The position numbers and the translations under genes are program-made. Below, piece by piece: positions 1 through 10,089 of a stretch of DNA of 64,000 bases (positions within the stretch are counted from its first letter, which is position 1; each line of letters starts with the position of its first letter). This stretch comes from Oscillospiraceae bacterium. GTDB taxonomy: Bacteria > Bacillota > Clostridia > Oscillospirales > SIG627. The notes under the pieces are model-generated. The model searched no databases. It was not told the DNA's origin and saw only the letters and a list, made by a program, of their open reading frames with translations. The stretch spans positions 35,808-99,807 of the forward strand of contig SVQO01000006.1 of the NCBI GenBank assembly GCA_015065325.1, in the 5' to 3' direction.

Positions 1-40
1 TAATGGCAGTGAAGAAAAAACGAATGCGAGGTATAGTATT

Positions 41-598
41 ATGCGTAAAAACTTTGGGGCGAAGACGTGGGCGTATCCGATGCCCGTATTTATCGTTGCC
101 GCTTATGATCGGGACGGCGTGGCTTGCTGTATGAATGCGGCATGGGGCGGAATTTATGATACCGATCAGATCATGGTCTGTCTTGCCGACGATCACAAAA
201 CCACGAAAAATATCATTGAAAGCGGTGCTTTTACCGTCAGCATCGCCGATGCCAAGCACGTAAATGAGGCAGACTACGTGGGGATTGTTTCCGGGAATCA
301 AGTTCCCGACAAAATGGCAAAAGCCGGCTTAACGGAGGAGTGCTCCGCGTTTGTGAATGCGCCGATCATTAAAGAGTTTCCCATGGCGATCGAGTGCAAG
401 CTTCTCAAATTCAACGAGGACGGCATCTGTATCGGCCGGATCGTAAACGTCAGCGCTGACGAGTCGGTGGTAGGAGAGGACGGTCTGATCGATCCCGAAA
501 AGCTCGGAGCCATTACCTACGATCCGGTGCATCATACCTATATCAAACTGGGAGAAAAGGTAGGGAACGCCTTCTCCGACGGAAAGAAGCTGAAGTGA
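41..598 (+). CDS. flavin reductase family protein (flavoredoxin-like)
   Basis: ORF resembles FMN-binding split-barrel flavoredoxins (NFGAKTWAYPMPVFIVAAYD..., VPDKMAKAGLT). Confidence 0.85.
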   Translation: MRKNFGAKTWAYPMPVFIVAAYDRDGVACCMNAAWGGIYDTDQIMVCLADDHKTTKNIIESGAFTVSIADAKHVNEADYVGIVSGNQVPDKMAKAGLTEECSAFVNAPIIKEFPMAIECKLLKFNEDGICIGRIVNVSADESVVGEDGLIDPEKLGAITYDPVHHTYIKLGEKVGNAFSDGKKLK

Positions 599-1308
599 TG
601 AGGCCCTATATCATTTGTCATATGGTGACCTCGATTGACGGTAAGGTTACGGGTGATTTCCTGTTTGAAAACGACTGTGCGCAGGCTACCGAGATCTACT
701 ACCGAATCAATCGGGAAAAGAAGGCGGACGGATTTATCTGCGGCCGCGTGACGATGGAGGAGAGCTTTACCGAGGCGTGGTATCCCGATCTTCGCGGATT
801 GAAGCCGATACAAGAAGATCTTTCCGATAAGAAGGATTTTGTTCCCGACGACCTTAGCGGCTTTTATGCCATCGCCTTTGATACCAACGGGAAACTGGGC
901 TGGAAATTCAACAGGATCGTCGATCCCGACGGTGACCCAGGCTATGACGGAGCACGGATCGTTGAGGTTCTGTCCGAGGACGTTGACGGACGATTTCTCG
1001 CGTATCTTGAGAAGTTGGAGATTTCTTATATTTTTGCCGGCAAAAAGAAGATCGACGTAGCTCTTGCTCTTTTGAAGCTGAAAAGGATCTTCGGGTGCGA
1101 AACCCTACTTTTGGAGGGTGGAAGCGTTATTAACGGCGCCTTTGAACGAGCTGTAGCGGTAGATGAACTCAGCATTGTGGTAGCTCCCGTGATTGCAGGG
1201 AAAGATGCCAAGCCTCTTTTTACGGATGCGACTCTTGCAAGCTTTGTACTTGCTGAATGTAAGGACGAAAACGGAGTTCTCATTTTGAATTATAAAAGAA
1301 AACGGTAA
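595..1308 (+). CDS. dihydrofolate reductase family protein (RibD C-terminal-like)
   Basis: RPYIICHMVTSIDGKVTG start and LLLEGGSVINGAF motif; overlaps the upstream ORF by 4 nt. Confidence 0.85.
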   Translation: MMRPYIICHMVTSIDGKVTGDFLFENDCAQATEIYYRINREKKADGFICGRVTMEESFTEAWYPDLRGLKPIQEDLSDKKDFVPDDLSGFYAIAFDTNGKLGWKFNRIVDPDGDPGYDGARIVEVLSEDVDGRFLAYLEKLEISYIFAGKKKIDVALALLKLKRIFGCETLLLEGGSVINGAFERAVAVDELSIVVAPVIAGKDAKPLFTDATLASFVLAECKDENGVLILNYKRKR

Positions 1309-1316
1309 AGAAATAG

Positions 1317-1345
1317 AAGCAACAGTAAGTTGCTTGTATTTTTTC
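1317..1345 (+). terminator. putative intrinsic terminator
   Basis: AAGCAAC-AGTAA-GTTGCTT stem followed by a T-rich tract. Confidence 0.55.
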
Positions 1346-1392
1346 CGTAGATGCACTAAAATTGAGCGTAGGTAAGAAAGGCGGTACAGAAT

Positions 1393-2157
1393 ATGGAAAC
1401 CAAAGATATTATTCGCGATCTCAGAACAAAAAGCGGGCTCTCTCAGGAGGAGCTTGCCGATAAGGTATTTGTTACCCGCCAGGCAGTCAGCCGTTGGGAA
1501 AACGGTGATACGATTCCGAACACTGAAACGCTCAAGCTTCTTTCAAAGCTTTTTGACGTATCCATCAATACGCTCCTGGGTTCACCGAGACAGCTCATCT
1601 GTCAATGCTGCGGTATGCCGCTTGAAGATAGCAATATCAGCCGTGAAAAAAACGGCTTTTTCAACGAGGAATATTGTAAGTGGTGCTATGCCGACGGGGA
1701 GTATCTGTATCACGATATGGACGATCTGATCGAGGTGTGCGTGAAAAACATTGCAAGCGAAGCCTTTCCCTCAGATCAAGCTCGGGCGTATTTAAAAGAA
1801 ATGCTTCCGAAGCTTGACTATTGGAAAAAGTATAAAAATCTTGACGATGGCGGAAAGTTTGAGGAATTCAAGTGTAAACTGATCGGCGAGATCAACGCCC
1901 TCGGTGTGGAAGGAATGCCGAGGGTCGAAAAGCTCAACGCGCTCGTGGGCGGCTACGTCAATCTTGAATACCGCCTCCCCAACGGGAATACCGTCAAATT
2001 CCTTGACGATAACGCCACTTATCTTGGCAATCAGCTTGAATGCGAATTCGGAACAGACCGTTGCTTCGGCGTAGTCGCCAATATGGATTTTATTCTCATT
2101 TGCACCTACGAAGAAAACGGCGAAAATCCCGAGCTTGTACTCTATAAAAGAAGATAA
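1393..2157 (+). CDS. XRE-family HTH protein with C-terminal zinc ribbon
   Basis: N-terminal HTH (GLSQEELADKVFVTRQAVSRWENGDTIPNTETL) then CQCCGMPL...YCKWCYADGEY zinc ribbon. Confidence 0.85.
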   Translation: METKDIIRDLRTKSGLSQEELADKVFVTRQAVSRWENGDTIPNTETLKLLSKLFDVSINTLLGSPRQLICQCCGMPLEDSNISREKNGFFNEEYCKWCYADGEYLYHDMDDLIEVCVKNIASEAFPSDQARAYLKEMLPKLDYWKKYKNLDDGGKFEEFKCKLIGEINALGVEGMPRVEKLNALVGGYVNLEYRLPNGNTVKFLDDNATYLGNQLECEFGTDRCFGVVANMDFILICTYEENGENPELVLYKRR

Positions 2158-2160
2158 AAA

Positions 2161-2195
2161 AACGACCGCTGAGTTGTTGGCTCAGCGGCGTTTTA
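2161..2195. terminator. putative bidirectional terminator between convergent genes
   Basis: CCGCTGAG-TTGTTGG-CTCAGCGG hairpin flanked by A-rich and T-rich tracts. Confidence 0.6.
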
Positions 2196-2198
2196 CGT

Positions 2199-2852
2199 TT
2201 AGCGAATTACCGAAGAATGACTGTAAATGTAGAATTCCTCTTGACTGGGCATCCACTTCTTTTCCTTGGAAGGAAAGGTGGCGTCGAAGGCTTCCACTGC
2301 GGCGGTATCCTCGCAGCAGTCTGCGGCAGTACTTGGAATATACATCCACTTTTTTCCGTCCAGAGCATCGGGAACCAGCTCGCATACGAGAAGGGCGGTG
2401 GGGAAGTTGCCATCTGCAACAAAACTCACGTTCTTCTTTTTGCAGCTCACAAAGCCACGGCTGACGTAGTTGCCCGGATTGCCGAAATTGATGTTTACGT
2501 CATAACCCATCTTACGTGCAGCTTCAAAGGAATGCTCAATCAGCATTTTGCCGAGTTTCTGCCTTTGATATTCGGGAGCAACGCAAAGGGGACCGAAGGA
2601 AAGGATTTCCTTACGGTTTCCGTCCTCATCCTCGAGCCACGCCTTCGTGTACATAATGTTGCCGATGATCTCGCCATCCTTTTCAAGCACAAAGGCAAGC
2701 TCGGGTATGAAATCGGGATGATTTCGCATCATGTGCACGAAGTAGTGCTCGTCCGCACCGGGCTTGTAGACGTTCCAAAACGCCTCACGGGTCAGTTCTT
2801 CTACTGCTCTAAAGTCTCTTTCGGTTTCTAAACGTATCGTCATATTTTCCAT
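2199..2852 (-). CDS. GNAT family N-acetyltransferase
   Basis: TIRLETERDFRAVEELTREAFW... PLCVAPEYQRQKLGKMLIEHSFEAAR. Confidence 0.85.
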   Translation of the reverse strand: MENMTIRLETERDFRAVEELTREAFWNVYKPGADEHYFVHMMRNHPDFIPELAFVLEKDGEIIGNIMYTKAWLEDEDGNRKEILSFGPLCVAPEYQRQKLGKMLIEHSFEAARKMGYDVNINFGNPGNYVSRGFVSCKKKNVSFVADGNFPTALLVCELVPDALDGKKWMYIPSTAADCCEDTAAVEAFDATFPSKEKKWMPSQEEFYIYSHSSVIR

Positions 2853-3168
2853 TTTTAAATCCTTTCATAAATCGTGACGCCAAAATACGAGAGGATCGCG
2901 AGAATGATTTGCAAACCTCCCGTTTACAGAACAATCTCCGAGAATTTGGTGTTTTTCAAAAAGCACTCTCCAAAATTTTATTCGGCTTTCGCCGTATTTT
3001 GATTGTATCACAAATAATGAGGCGTTTCAAGATGCAATATCTAAATGAGATAAACTCGATCGGTTCAAACAATTTTTTTATAAAAAAATAAAAAAAAGAA
3101 TTTTCTTTTGCGCCACGTTGTGTTATAATTCTCTTGTAATATGGAAATGAAAGAAAAGGGAAAAGTCG

Positions 3169-3663
3169 ATGAAAGCAATCGTATTCACTTCAAAAAACGG
3201 GCATACTGCCGAATATGCAAGGATTTTGGGAGAGAAAACCGATCTTCCCGTATACTCTCTCGAGGAAGCGGGAAAGCAAGTGGAAAAAGGGGCGGAGATC
3301 ATTTATCTGGGCTGGTTGTTCGCATCTTCCGTAAAGGGATATAAGAAAGCCGCCAAGCGGTACAGGATCGCCGCGGTTTGCGCAGTGGGTCTTTGCGACA
3401 CGGGAACGGCGCTGGATCAGGTTCGAAAAGCAAACGGGATTCCCGATGCCTTGCCCTTGTTTACGATGCAGGGTGGAATGGACAAAGCGAGCCTTCGCGG
3501 GATCAATAAATGGATGATCGGGATGCTGATCAAGGGTATGGAAGGAAAGCAGAACAAAACCGAGGAGGATCAGCGTATGCTTTACCTTTTGAAAAACGAT
3601 AGGAACTACGTTTGTGAAGAAAATACGGCAGATTTCATGAAGTGGTATGCAAGTATAGCTTGA
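3169..3663 (+). CDS. flavodoxin-like domain protein
   Basis: MKAIVFTSKNGHTAEYARILGEK and IIYLGWLF layout of flavodoxin-like proteins. Confidence 0.65.
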   Translation: MKAIVFTSKNGHTAEYARILGEKTDLPVYSLEEAGKQVEKGAEIIYLGWLFASSVKGYKKAAKRYRIAAVCAVGLCDTGTALDQVRKANGIPDALPLFTMQGGMDKASLRGINKWMIGMLIKGMEGKQNKTEEDQRMLYLLKNDRNYVCEENTADFMKWYASIA

Positions 3664-3696
3664 TTGAAACGGATAGAAAAGAAAGAGGAAAATACA

Positions 3697-4374
3697 ATGA
3701 AAAAAATCAGTAGTGTGATCTGGGGAGTTTTGTTGATCGGTGCAGGTGTGATATTTGCTTTGAACGCCTTTGAAATCACGGATGTCAACCTGTTTTTTGA
3801 CGGCTGGTGGACCTTGTTTATCATCATCCCCGGCGTTACCGGACTTTTTACGGAGCGGGAAAAAACGGGAAATATCATCTGTATATTGATCGGTGTGTTC
3901 TTACTGCTTTGCAGTCAGGAGGTCATGAGCTTTTCTATGCTGTGGAAACTCCTTGTTCCCGCCGTGATCGTGATCGTGGGATTGAAGCTTGTTTTCACGG
4001 GGATCTTCGGAAACAAGGCAAACGAAATTATGGCGAATATCAAGGAAAAGGGCGGCAAGCCCAAGTCGGGGTGTGCGGTTTTTTCCGGTTGTAAAATGAA
4101 TTACAATAACGAAGTATTTGACGGTGCAGAGCTTACGGCGGTATTTGGCGGGGTGGATCTGGATCTGCGCAACGCGGTGATCAACGAAGACTGTGCCATT
4201 CAGGCGACTGCCGTATTCGGCGGGGTCGACATTCTCGTTTCCGACCGTGTAAACGTAAAGGTGACTTCCAACTCTGTTTTCGGCGGAGTTGACAACAAAA
4301 CCTCTGCCCGCAACGGTGCTCCCACGCTCTACGTGAATGCGGTTGCCATGTTCGGAGGCGTTGAGATCAAATGA
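3697..4374 (+). CDS. LiaF-like / cell-wall-active antibiotic response membrane protein
   Basis: N-terminal TM helices then repeated VFGGVD motifs typical of LiaF-type C-terminal domains; ATG at 3697 preferred over the ORF start. Confidence 0.7.
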   Translation: MKKISSVIWGVLLIGAGVIFALNAFEITDVNLFFDGWWTLFIIIPGVTGLFTEREKTGNIICILIGVFLLLCSQEVMSFSMLWKLLVPAVIVIVGLKLVFTGIFGNKANEIMANIKEKGGKPKSGCAVFSGCKMNYNNEVFDGAELTAVFGGVDLDLRNAVINEDCAIQATAVFGGVDILVSDRVNVKVTSNSVFGGVDNKTSARNGAPTLYVNAVAMFGGVEIK

Positions 4375-5174
4375 CCGCTTTTCAAAAGGTAGTAAAATAT
4401 TTGGCAATGGCGTTTGCCTGCTTTCTTGCGATTACCATTATCGGAAGCATCCTTGGCGTCATCGGTTTCTTTTTTGATGATTCCGTGGCGAAGAACGTGA
4501 AAACCTACGAGATTTCTTCTCAGATCAAGAGTCTGAAAATCGAGATCGGTGCGGCGGACTTTACCGTGAAGCAAGGAGAAAAATTCTCCGTTGAAAGCAA
4601 TTTGAAGCATTTGACCGTTGACGATGAAAACGGTGTTTTAACCATCAAGGAAAAGAGAAAGATCGGTATTTCTGCCAAGTCCGCCGTGTTGACTCTTTAT
4701 ATTCCCGAAGAGACCGTTCTTGAGAATGCAGAGATTTTAACGGGCGCCGGACAGCTTACGGTCAAGAGCCTGGTTGCCGATACGGTGAATTTTGAATTCG
4801 GTGCCGGTGAGGTGGTCATCGAAAAACTGATCGCAAAAAGCAAAGCAAATCTTGTGGGTGGTGCGGGGGAGGTAACGATCTCCGACGGCGCACTTCATAA
4901 TCTGAAGCTGGATATGGGTGTGGGACAGTTGAATTTTACTTCCGCGCTTACCGGAAAATGTGAGCTGAACCTGGGTGTGGGTGAAGCAAATATCACCTTG
5001 CTCGGCAAAAAGGACGATTATAAGCTGGATCTGGAAAAAGGTGTCGGAAGCATGCGCGTTGACGGCACGAACGTATCCTCCGCGAAGGGCTTCGGAAACG
5101 GTAAAAACAAAGTCAGTGTCAGCGGAGGCGTAGGCGATACTTCATTGAATTTCAAGGAGTCTGACGGAAAATGA
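4371..5174 (+). CDS. DUF4097-like beta-repeat protein with N-terminal TM helix
   Basis: Repeated beta units (GAGQLTVKSL, GAGEVVIEKL, GAGEVTISDG, GVGQLNF, GVGEANITLLG) after a TM helix. Confidence 0.7.
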   Translation: MTAFQKVVKYLAMAFACFLAITIIGSILGVIGFFFDDSVAKNVKTYEISSQIKSLKIEIGAADFTVKQGEKFSVESNLKHLTVDDENGVLTIKEKRKIGISAKSAVLTLYIPEETVLENAEILTGAGQLTVKSLVADTVNFEFGAGEVVIEKLIAKSKANLVGGAGEVTISDGALHNLKLDMGVGQLNFTSALTGKCELNLGVGEANITLLGKKDDYKLDLEKGVGSMRVDGTNVSSAKGFGNGKNKVSVSGGVGDTSLNFKESDGK

Positions 5175-6070
5175 TTCTGGAACTGAAAAATATAGAAAAA
5201 TGTTTCGGTGAGAAAAAGGTTCTTACCGGTGTTTCCTTTAAGGCTGAGGGCGGTAAAGCCTTCGGACTTTTGGGAAGAAACGGTGCCGGAAAAACCACTT
5301 CCATCCGTATTTTGATGGATGTATTTCCCGCTGACGGCGGGGAAGTTTTGATTGATGGCAAGCCCATCGATTATGACAAGATCGGGATCGGCTATCTGCC
5401 CGAGGAGCGCGGACTTTATCCCAAAAAGGTGATCGCCGAGCAGCTTGCCTACTTTGCCGAGCTGAAAGGTATGACCCCAAAGGAGGCGGTGAAGGCAATC
5501 GATTATTGGCTGCAGCGGCTCGGGATGACCGAGTATCGCAATAAGCGGCTGGATACGCTTTCCAAAGGAAATCAGCAGAAGATCCAGCTGATCACCGCCC
5601 TTGCCCACGATCCCGATATCATTATTCTTGATGAGCCTTTTTCGGGTCTTGACCCCGTTAATGCAATGCTCTTAAAGGACGTGGTAAGGGAGCAGATCGG
5701 AAAGGGGAAGATCGTTCTTTTTTCCAGTCACCAGATGAGCTATATCGAGGAATTTTGCGACAGCATTGCGATATTGAACAAGGGCGTTGTGGCTCTTCAC
5801 GGCGATCTTCGTGAGATCAAACGCAACTACCCCCGAAACCGCTTGTTGATCCGCTCTGAGGACTCTCAGTCGATCCTTGCTGATTTCGGATCCTCCTGTT
5901 CGCTGACGGATAACGGAGATTTGGTGCTGCGCCTTGGCGATCCCTCGGAAAAGAAGGCGGTAATGACTCGCCTCGTAGAGCATTATGAAATTGATGAGGT
6001 GAAGGTTTTCGAGCCCTCTCTGAACGATATTTTCGTAGAATATGCAGGGGATGCGGAAAAGGAGGGTTAA
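5171..6070 (+). CDS. ABC transporter ATP-binding protein
   Basis: Walker A GRNGAGKTT, signature LSKGNQQK, Walker B IIILDEPFSGLDP. Confidence 0.95.
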   Translation: MILELKNIEKCFGEKKVLTGVSFKAEGGKAFGLLGRNGAGKTTSIRILMDVFPADGGEVLIDGKPIDYDKIGIGYLPEERGLYPKKVIAEQLAYFAELKGMTPKEAVKAIDYWLQRLGMTEYRNKRLDTLSKGNQQKIQLITALAHDPDIIILDEPFSGLDPVNAMLLKDVVREQIGKGKIVLFSSHQMSYIEEFCDSIAILNKGVVALHGDLREIKRNYPRNRLLIRSEDSQSILADFGSSCSLTDNGDLVLRLGDPSEKKAVMTRLVEHYEIDEVKVFEPSLNDIFVEYAGDAEKEG

Positions 6071-6073
6071 AGA

Positions 6074-7315
6074 GTGAAACAGTTTGGAAAAATACTAAAA
6101 TTCGAACTTAAAAATTATGCGAAAAACAAGGCGTTTGTCGGTATAACGATCTTTTTGATGGTGGCAATTGCGATCGTTATGTTTTTTCCTCGAATTACGG
6201 CACTGTTTGAATCAAACGATGCTTCCGATACGACTGCAGACCTTGCCGTTATGCTGGTGAAGGCAGATGATCCCGCGCGAACGGATATGGTGAAAGAGAC
6301 GTTTGCCGCCTCCTTTACCGATTATGACGTGCAGATCACCGATGCAGAGATCCAGGAGATCAAAGATAAAATCACTTCCGGCGAGGCAGAGTGTGCTTTT
6401 GTAATGAACGGAGCGACCTCGTTCACGTATTACGTTGATAATCTCTCGATGTACGATACGAACCCGGATCTTGCAACCGGCGTTCTGCAACAGATCTATC
6501 AAATGAATGCTATGATAGGCGGCGGTATGTCTGCCGAAGATGCCGCGGACGTTATGAGTATTCAGATCGATGCTGAAGTAGAAAGCCTTGGCAAAGATCA
6601 GATGGAAAACTTCTTCTACACCTACATTATGATTTTTGCGCTGTATATGGTCATTCTGCTTTACGGTCAGATGGTAGCAATGAGTGTTGCTACCGAAAAA
6701 AGCTCTCGCGCTATGGAATTGCTTATTACCAGTGCCAAGCCAATCAATATGATGTTCGGCAAGGTTTTGGCAGCTTGCGCGGCAGGTCTTGTTCAGCTCG
6801 TTGCCATCTTCGGCTCGGCGCTCGTATTCTACAACGTGAATAAGTCCTATTGGGGAGATAACGGAATCATTGACTCCATTTTTAACATTCCGCCTGAGCT
6901 GTTTGTCTATATGCTCGTGTTCTTCTTACTCGGCTTTCTCATTTATGCCTTCCTCTACGGTGCTATTTCTTCCACAGTTTCCAAACTGGAGGATATTAAT
7001 ACAGCCGTTCAGCCGGTAACATTCTTATTCATTATTGGTTTTATGGTGGTTATGTTCTCAATGAGCAGCGGAAGTGTGGACAATTCGCTGATGCAGATCT
7101 GCTCTTATATTCCGTTCACCTCACCGATGGCTATGTTTACGAGAATTGCTATGAGCACCGTTGCTTGGTATGAGATTACCCTTTCTATTCTGATCCTCAT
7201 CGGCTCCACCGTTGGGGTAGGAGTGCTTTCCGCGAAGATCTACCGCGTAGGCGTATTGATGTACGGAAATCCACCCAAGATCCTCGATCTTATTAAAGCA
7301 ATATGGAAGGCGTAA
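6074..7315 (+). CDS. ABC-2 type permease (NatB-like)
   Basis: Multiple TM helices and EKSSRAMELLITSAKP motif; directly follows the ATPase. Confidence 0.85.
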   Translation: MKQFGKILKFELKNYAKNKAFVGITIFLMVAIAIVMFFPRITALFESNDASDTTADLAVMLVKADDPARTDMVKETFAASFTDYDVQITDAEIQEIKDKITSGEAECAFVMNGATSFTYYVDNLSMYDTNPDLATGVLQQIYQMNAMIGGGMSAEDAADVMSIQIDAEVESLGKDQMENFFYTYIMIFALYMVILLYGQMVAMSVATEKSSRAMELLITSAKPINMMFGKVLAACAAGLVQLVAIFGSALVFYNVNKSYWGDNGIIDSIFNIPPELFVYMLVFFLLGFLIYAFLYGAISSTVSKLEDINTAVQPVTFLFIIGFMVVMFSMSSGSVDNSLMQICSYIPFTSPMAMFTRIAMSTVAWYEITLSILILIGSTVGVGVLSAKIYRVGVLMYGNPPKILDLIKAIWKA

Positions 7316-7337
7316 AAGCGTCGGGAGTGAGATCATT

Positions 7338-7526
7338 ATGCGCAAACGTCATTTATTTACATCCATTTTCCAGGTGATCGTCGGCGTTGCTGCCGTGATT
7401 GCATATATCGTCATTGCTGCTTCCGATGAGTCTGTCGGCAGATGGACGATCACCCTGATCCTTGCGATTCTGTATATCATTATGGGAGTTATCGGGATCG
7501 TCGATTGGAAAAGGTTAAATTCATAA
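7338..7526 (+). CDS. small membrane protein
   Basis: 62 aa ORF with two predicted TM segments downstream of the ABC genes. Confidence 0.5.
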   Translation: MRKRHLFTSIFQVIVGVAAVIAYIVIAASDESVGRWTITLILAILYIIMGVIGIVDWKRLNS

Positions 7527-7531
7527 GTTGC

Positions 7532-7562
7532 GTGCACCTCTGTTCTCAGAGGTGCATTTTTA
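7532..7562 (+). terminator. intrinsic terminator
   Basis: TGCACCTCTG-TTCT-CAGAGGTGCA then TTTTT. Confidence 0.75.
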
Positions 7563-7620
7563 CTTGCATTTTGCAGCTCTGTTTGATATAATGTGAAAAA
7601 ATGACGTGAAGGAGAGAAAA

Positions 7621-9969
7621 ATGGCAAAGAACGTAATCTTGAAAACGATGAATTGTCCCTCTTGCGGAGCACCTTTGAAGGTGGAGAAGGAGGGGGAGCC
7701 GATTTTTTGTCTGCATTGTGAGAATACGGTCGTTCCTGTATCTCAATCCCGGAATGAAGCGAGTGCGGAGGTCGGTGTGGGCTTTAGCGGGATGATGAAG
7801 GTGGAGGGACTCAGAACCCCTTCCTCCGCTCTGGCTTACGCAGAGCAGCTTTTTGAGGAATACGATTGGGAAGCCTTTTCCTATGCGCAGGCACTTTCTA
7901 TCACAGAGCTTGACAGGTTGGCATCTTCCCTGAAGGCTTCCTCTGCAGATGATAAAAATACCTGGATCGTTTGCTTTAAGACAGTTTCTGTTCCTTTCCT
8001 GCAAAAGTACGAGGGGTGCAAAAGAATTCTTTCTTCGGTGATTGAAGAATATAAAAAGGATAACCTGGATTCATACAGTAAGTTTGATGCATATAAGAGA
8101 ATTGCCTCAATGGTATCGTCCTGTAAGGAGAATACTGTTTCAAAGCTGGAAAAGTTTTTGGAAAAAGCGGAAAAATACGGCGCTTCGGATGATGAATTGT
8201 CAGAGCTTGCCGGAGAGGTAAACGAGATCAAAAATCTTTCCGATCTTCAGCTTTTTGCAAGGATCGAAGAAATTCCCGAAATTTCCGCTTTTACTGAAGC
8301 GAAAAACGCTAAGATCGTGGATGAGCTTGCCGCCGCGGGAATTCATGCGGAGAGCCAGTATCAGCTTGCCAAGTCCTTGATCGCTGAAAAACGGTACGTA
8401 GAAGCGTTAAATGTTTTACTCACGTTGAAGGGATACAGTGATACCAATGTACTGGCGGAACAAATCGACAAGTATTTTCTGCTCTCTCATATACTGGAAA
8501 TTGACGGAAATCTCTATCATTTCAAAAAGAGAGATGACGAGGATGAGGCACTGAATCTGTATCCCGTACAAAACGGTGCGGTCTCCGACAAGCCGATCAT
8601 TAAGGGAATCGGGCAGATCATTACAAATTATGCGGATACTCTTTATTACCTCGACAGCGGAAACAAGCTGAAGCGGTATAGCCTCTCCTCCGGAGCGGAA
8701 CAAAAAATATATGATAAGAGCCTGGATCCCGAGTCGATCTACATTTACGAAATGCGTGCGTATCTTCTTTCCGAAAACCACGGGGAATACGAGGAGCGTA
8801 AGCATAATTTAATCATGCTCGATCTTGCTACCGGTGCGGTCAGCATCGTGATCAAGGATCTTTTGTCCATTGTCCATCGTGAAAATAATAAGATCGTTTA
8901 CAGAACCTCAGTCAAGCCGGAAGGGGAGCGCCGTTCTCACACCGTGACCAACGTTTTGGACGTTGATGCAATGGAGATCCTTTCCCTCGGAGCAAAAAAG
9001 ATTTTCATTCATGGATTTACCGATGATTACGTTGTTTATACTCAGGAAGCTCCCAATTCCAAGAATAAAAATCTGTTTGTCAAGTCGCTGAATTCCGTTG
9101 AGAATGAAAAGCTGGTGGAAAAGAATATTTTCGAATTTTGCAATATCATTGACGGAAAACTGTTTTATTACGTCGGAAATTCCCGAAACAAATCCTTGAT
9201 CAATATAAATTGTGACGGAAGCGGAAGAAAGGAATGGTCTCTTTATATCAGCGACGTTCTTTTTGAGCAGGGAGGATGGCTGTATTTTATCCGCAGAGCA
9301 GGCTATAACTCCGTTCTTTGCAAGTCCCGTCTGGACGGAAGCCAATTCAGCATCATTGCTTCCGATATCGAAAAATTTATCGAATTTAAAAACGGATATC
9401 TATACTATATGAACGAGGCTTCGACGCTCGTGAAGATTCGTATGGACGGAACCGGCTTGCAGAAGCTTTGCGATGACGTGGAGAGCGTTTTGTCCGTTCA
9501 CGAAGATAAGATCATCTTTGTTTCTGTAGACGATCGGAGCGTTACAAAAAGCTTTGAGACGACTACTACCAGGATCGTAAAATCGATCTACGCTGTGGAT
9601 TTTTCCGGCAGCGGAAAGATCAAGCTTGCGTATGATATCAAGAGCGCCAAGGAATACGATGAGAATACCGTTTACTATATTACCGAAAAGGAAGTCGCAG
9701 GTCAGTACGATGAAACGGTAAAGCATCAGGAGCTTTACAGACTGAACGTGATCACCTACGAAACCGAAAAGCTTCTTGAGCTTGGTCTTGAAGATGCTCC
9801 GAAGAAAACGTCGAGTTTTGTGATTGCAATGATTGTTGCTGCATTTCTCTTCTTCCTCGGATTGATATGTTTCAGCTCGGATTCGGCAGAATTCGGTATA
9901 TTCTGGATCATGTCGGCATCTGTTACTCTGCTGATCGGTATTTTCATCAAAGCGAATAAATCTGCATAA
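7621..9969 (+). CDS. zinc-ribbon, DUF5050-like beta-propeller membrane protein
   Basis: N-terminal CPSCGAPL...CLHCENTVV, repeated YLYYMNEASTLVKIRMDGTGLQKL-type units, two C-terminal TM helices. Confidence 0.6.
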   Translation: MAKNVILKTMNCPSCGAPLKVEKEGEPIFCLHCENTVVPVSQSRNEASAEVGVGFSGMMKVEGLRTPSSALAYAEQLFEEYDWEAFSYAQALSITELDRLASSLKASSADDKNTWIVCFKTVSVPFLQKYEGCKRILSSVIEEYKKDNLDSYSKFDAYKRIASMVSSCKENTVSKLEKFLEKAEKYGASDDELSELAGEVNEIKNLSDLQLFARIEEIPEISAFTEAKNAKIVDELAAAGIHAESQYQLAKSLIAEKRYVEALNVLLTLKGYSDTNVLAEQIDKYFLLSHILEIDGNLYHFKKRDDEDEALNLYPVQNGAVSDKPIIKGIGQIITNYADTLYYLDSGNKLKRYSLSSGAEQKIYDKSLDPESIYIYEMRAYLLSENHGEYEERKHNLIMLDLATGAVSIVIKDLLSIVHRENNKIVYRTSVKPEGERRSHTVTNVLDVDAMEILSLGAKKIFIHGFTDDYVVYTQEAPNSKNKNLFVKSLNSVENEKLVEKNIFEFCNIIDGKLFYYVGNSRNKSLININCDGSGRKEWSLYISDVLFEQGGWLYFIRRAGYNSVLCKSRLDGSQFSIIASDIEKFIEFKNGYLYYMNEASTLVKIRMDGTGLQKLCDDVESVLSVHEDKIIFVSVDDRSVTKSFETTTTRIVKSIYAVDFSGSGKIKLAYDIKSAKEYDENTVYYITEKEVAGQYDETVKHQELYRLNVITYETEKLLELGLEDAPKKTSSFVIAMIVAAFLFFLGLICFSSDSAEFGIFWIMSASVTLLIGIFIKANKSA

Positions 9970-10089
9970 ACAAATGAGAGAAGCACAGCGAAAATCGTGC
10001 TTCTCTCTTCTGATTTACTCTCTTTAAGAAGGAATTTCTTCTTTACATTTTTCGAGAAAAATAGTATAATGACAAAAAGGGGTGAGAAT

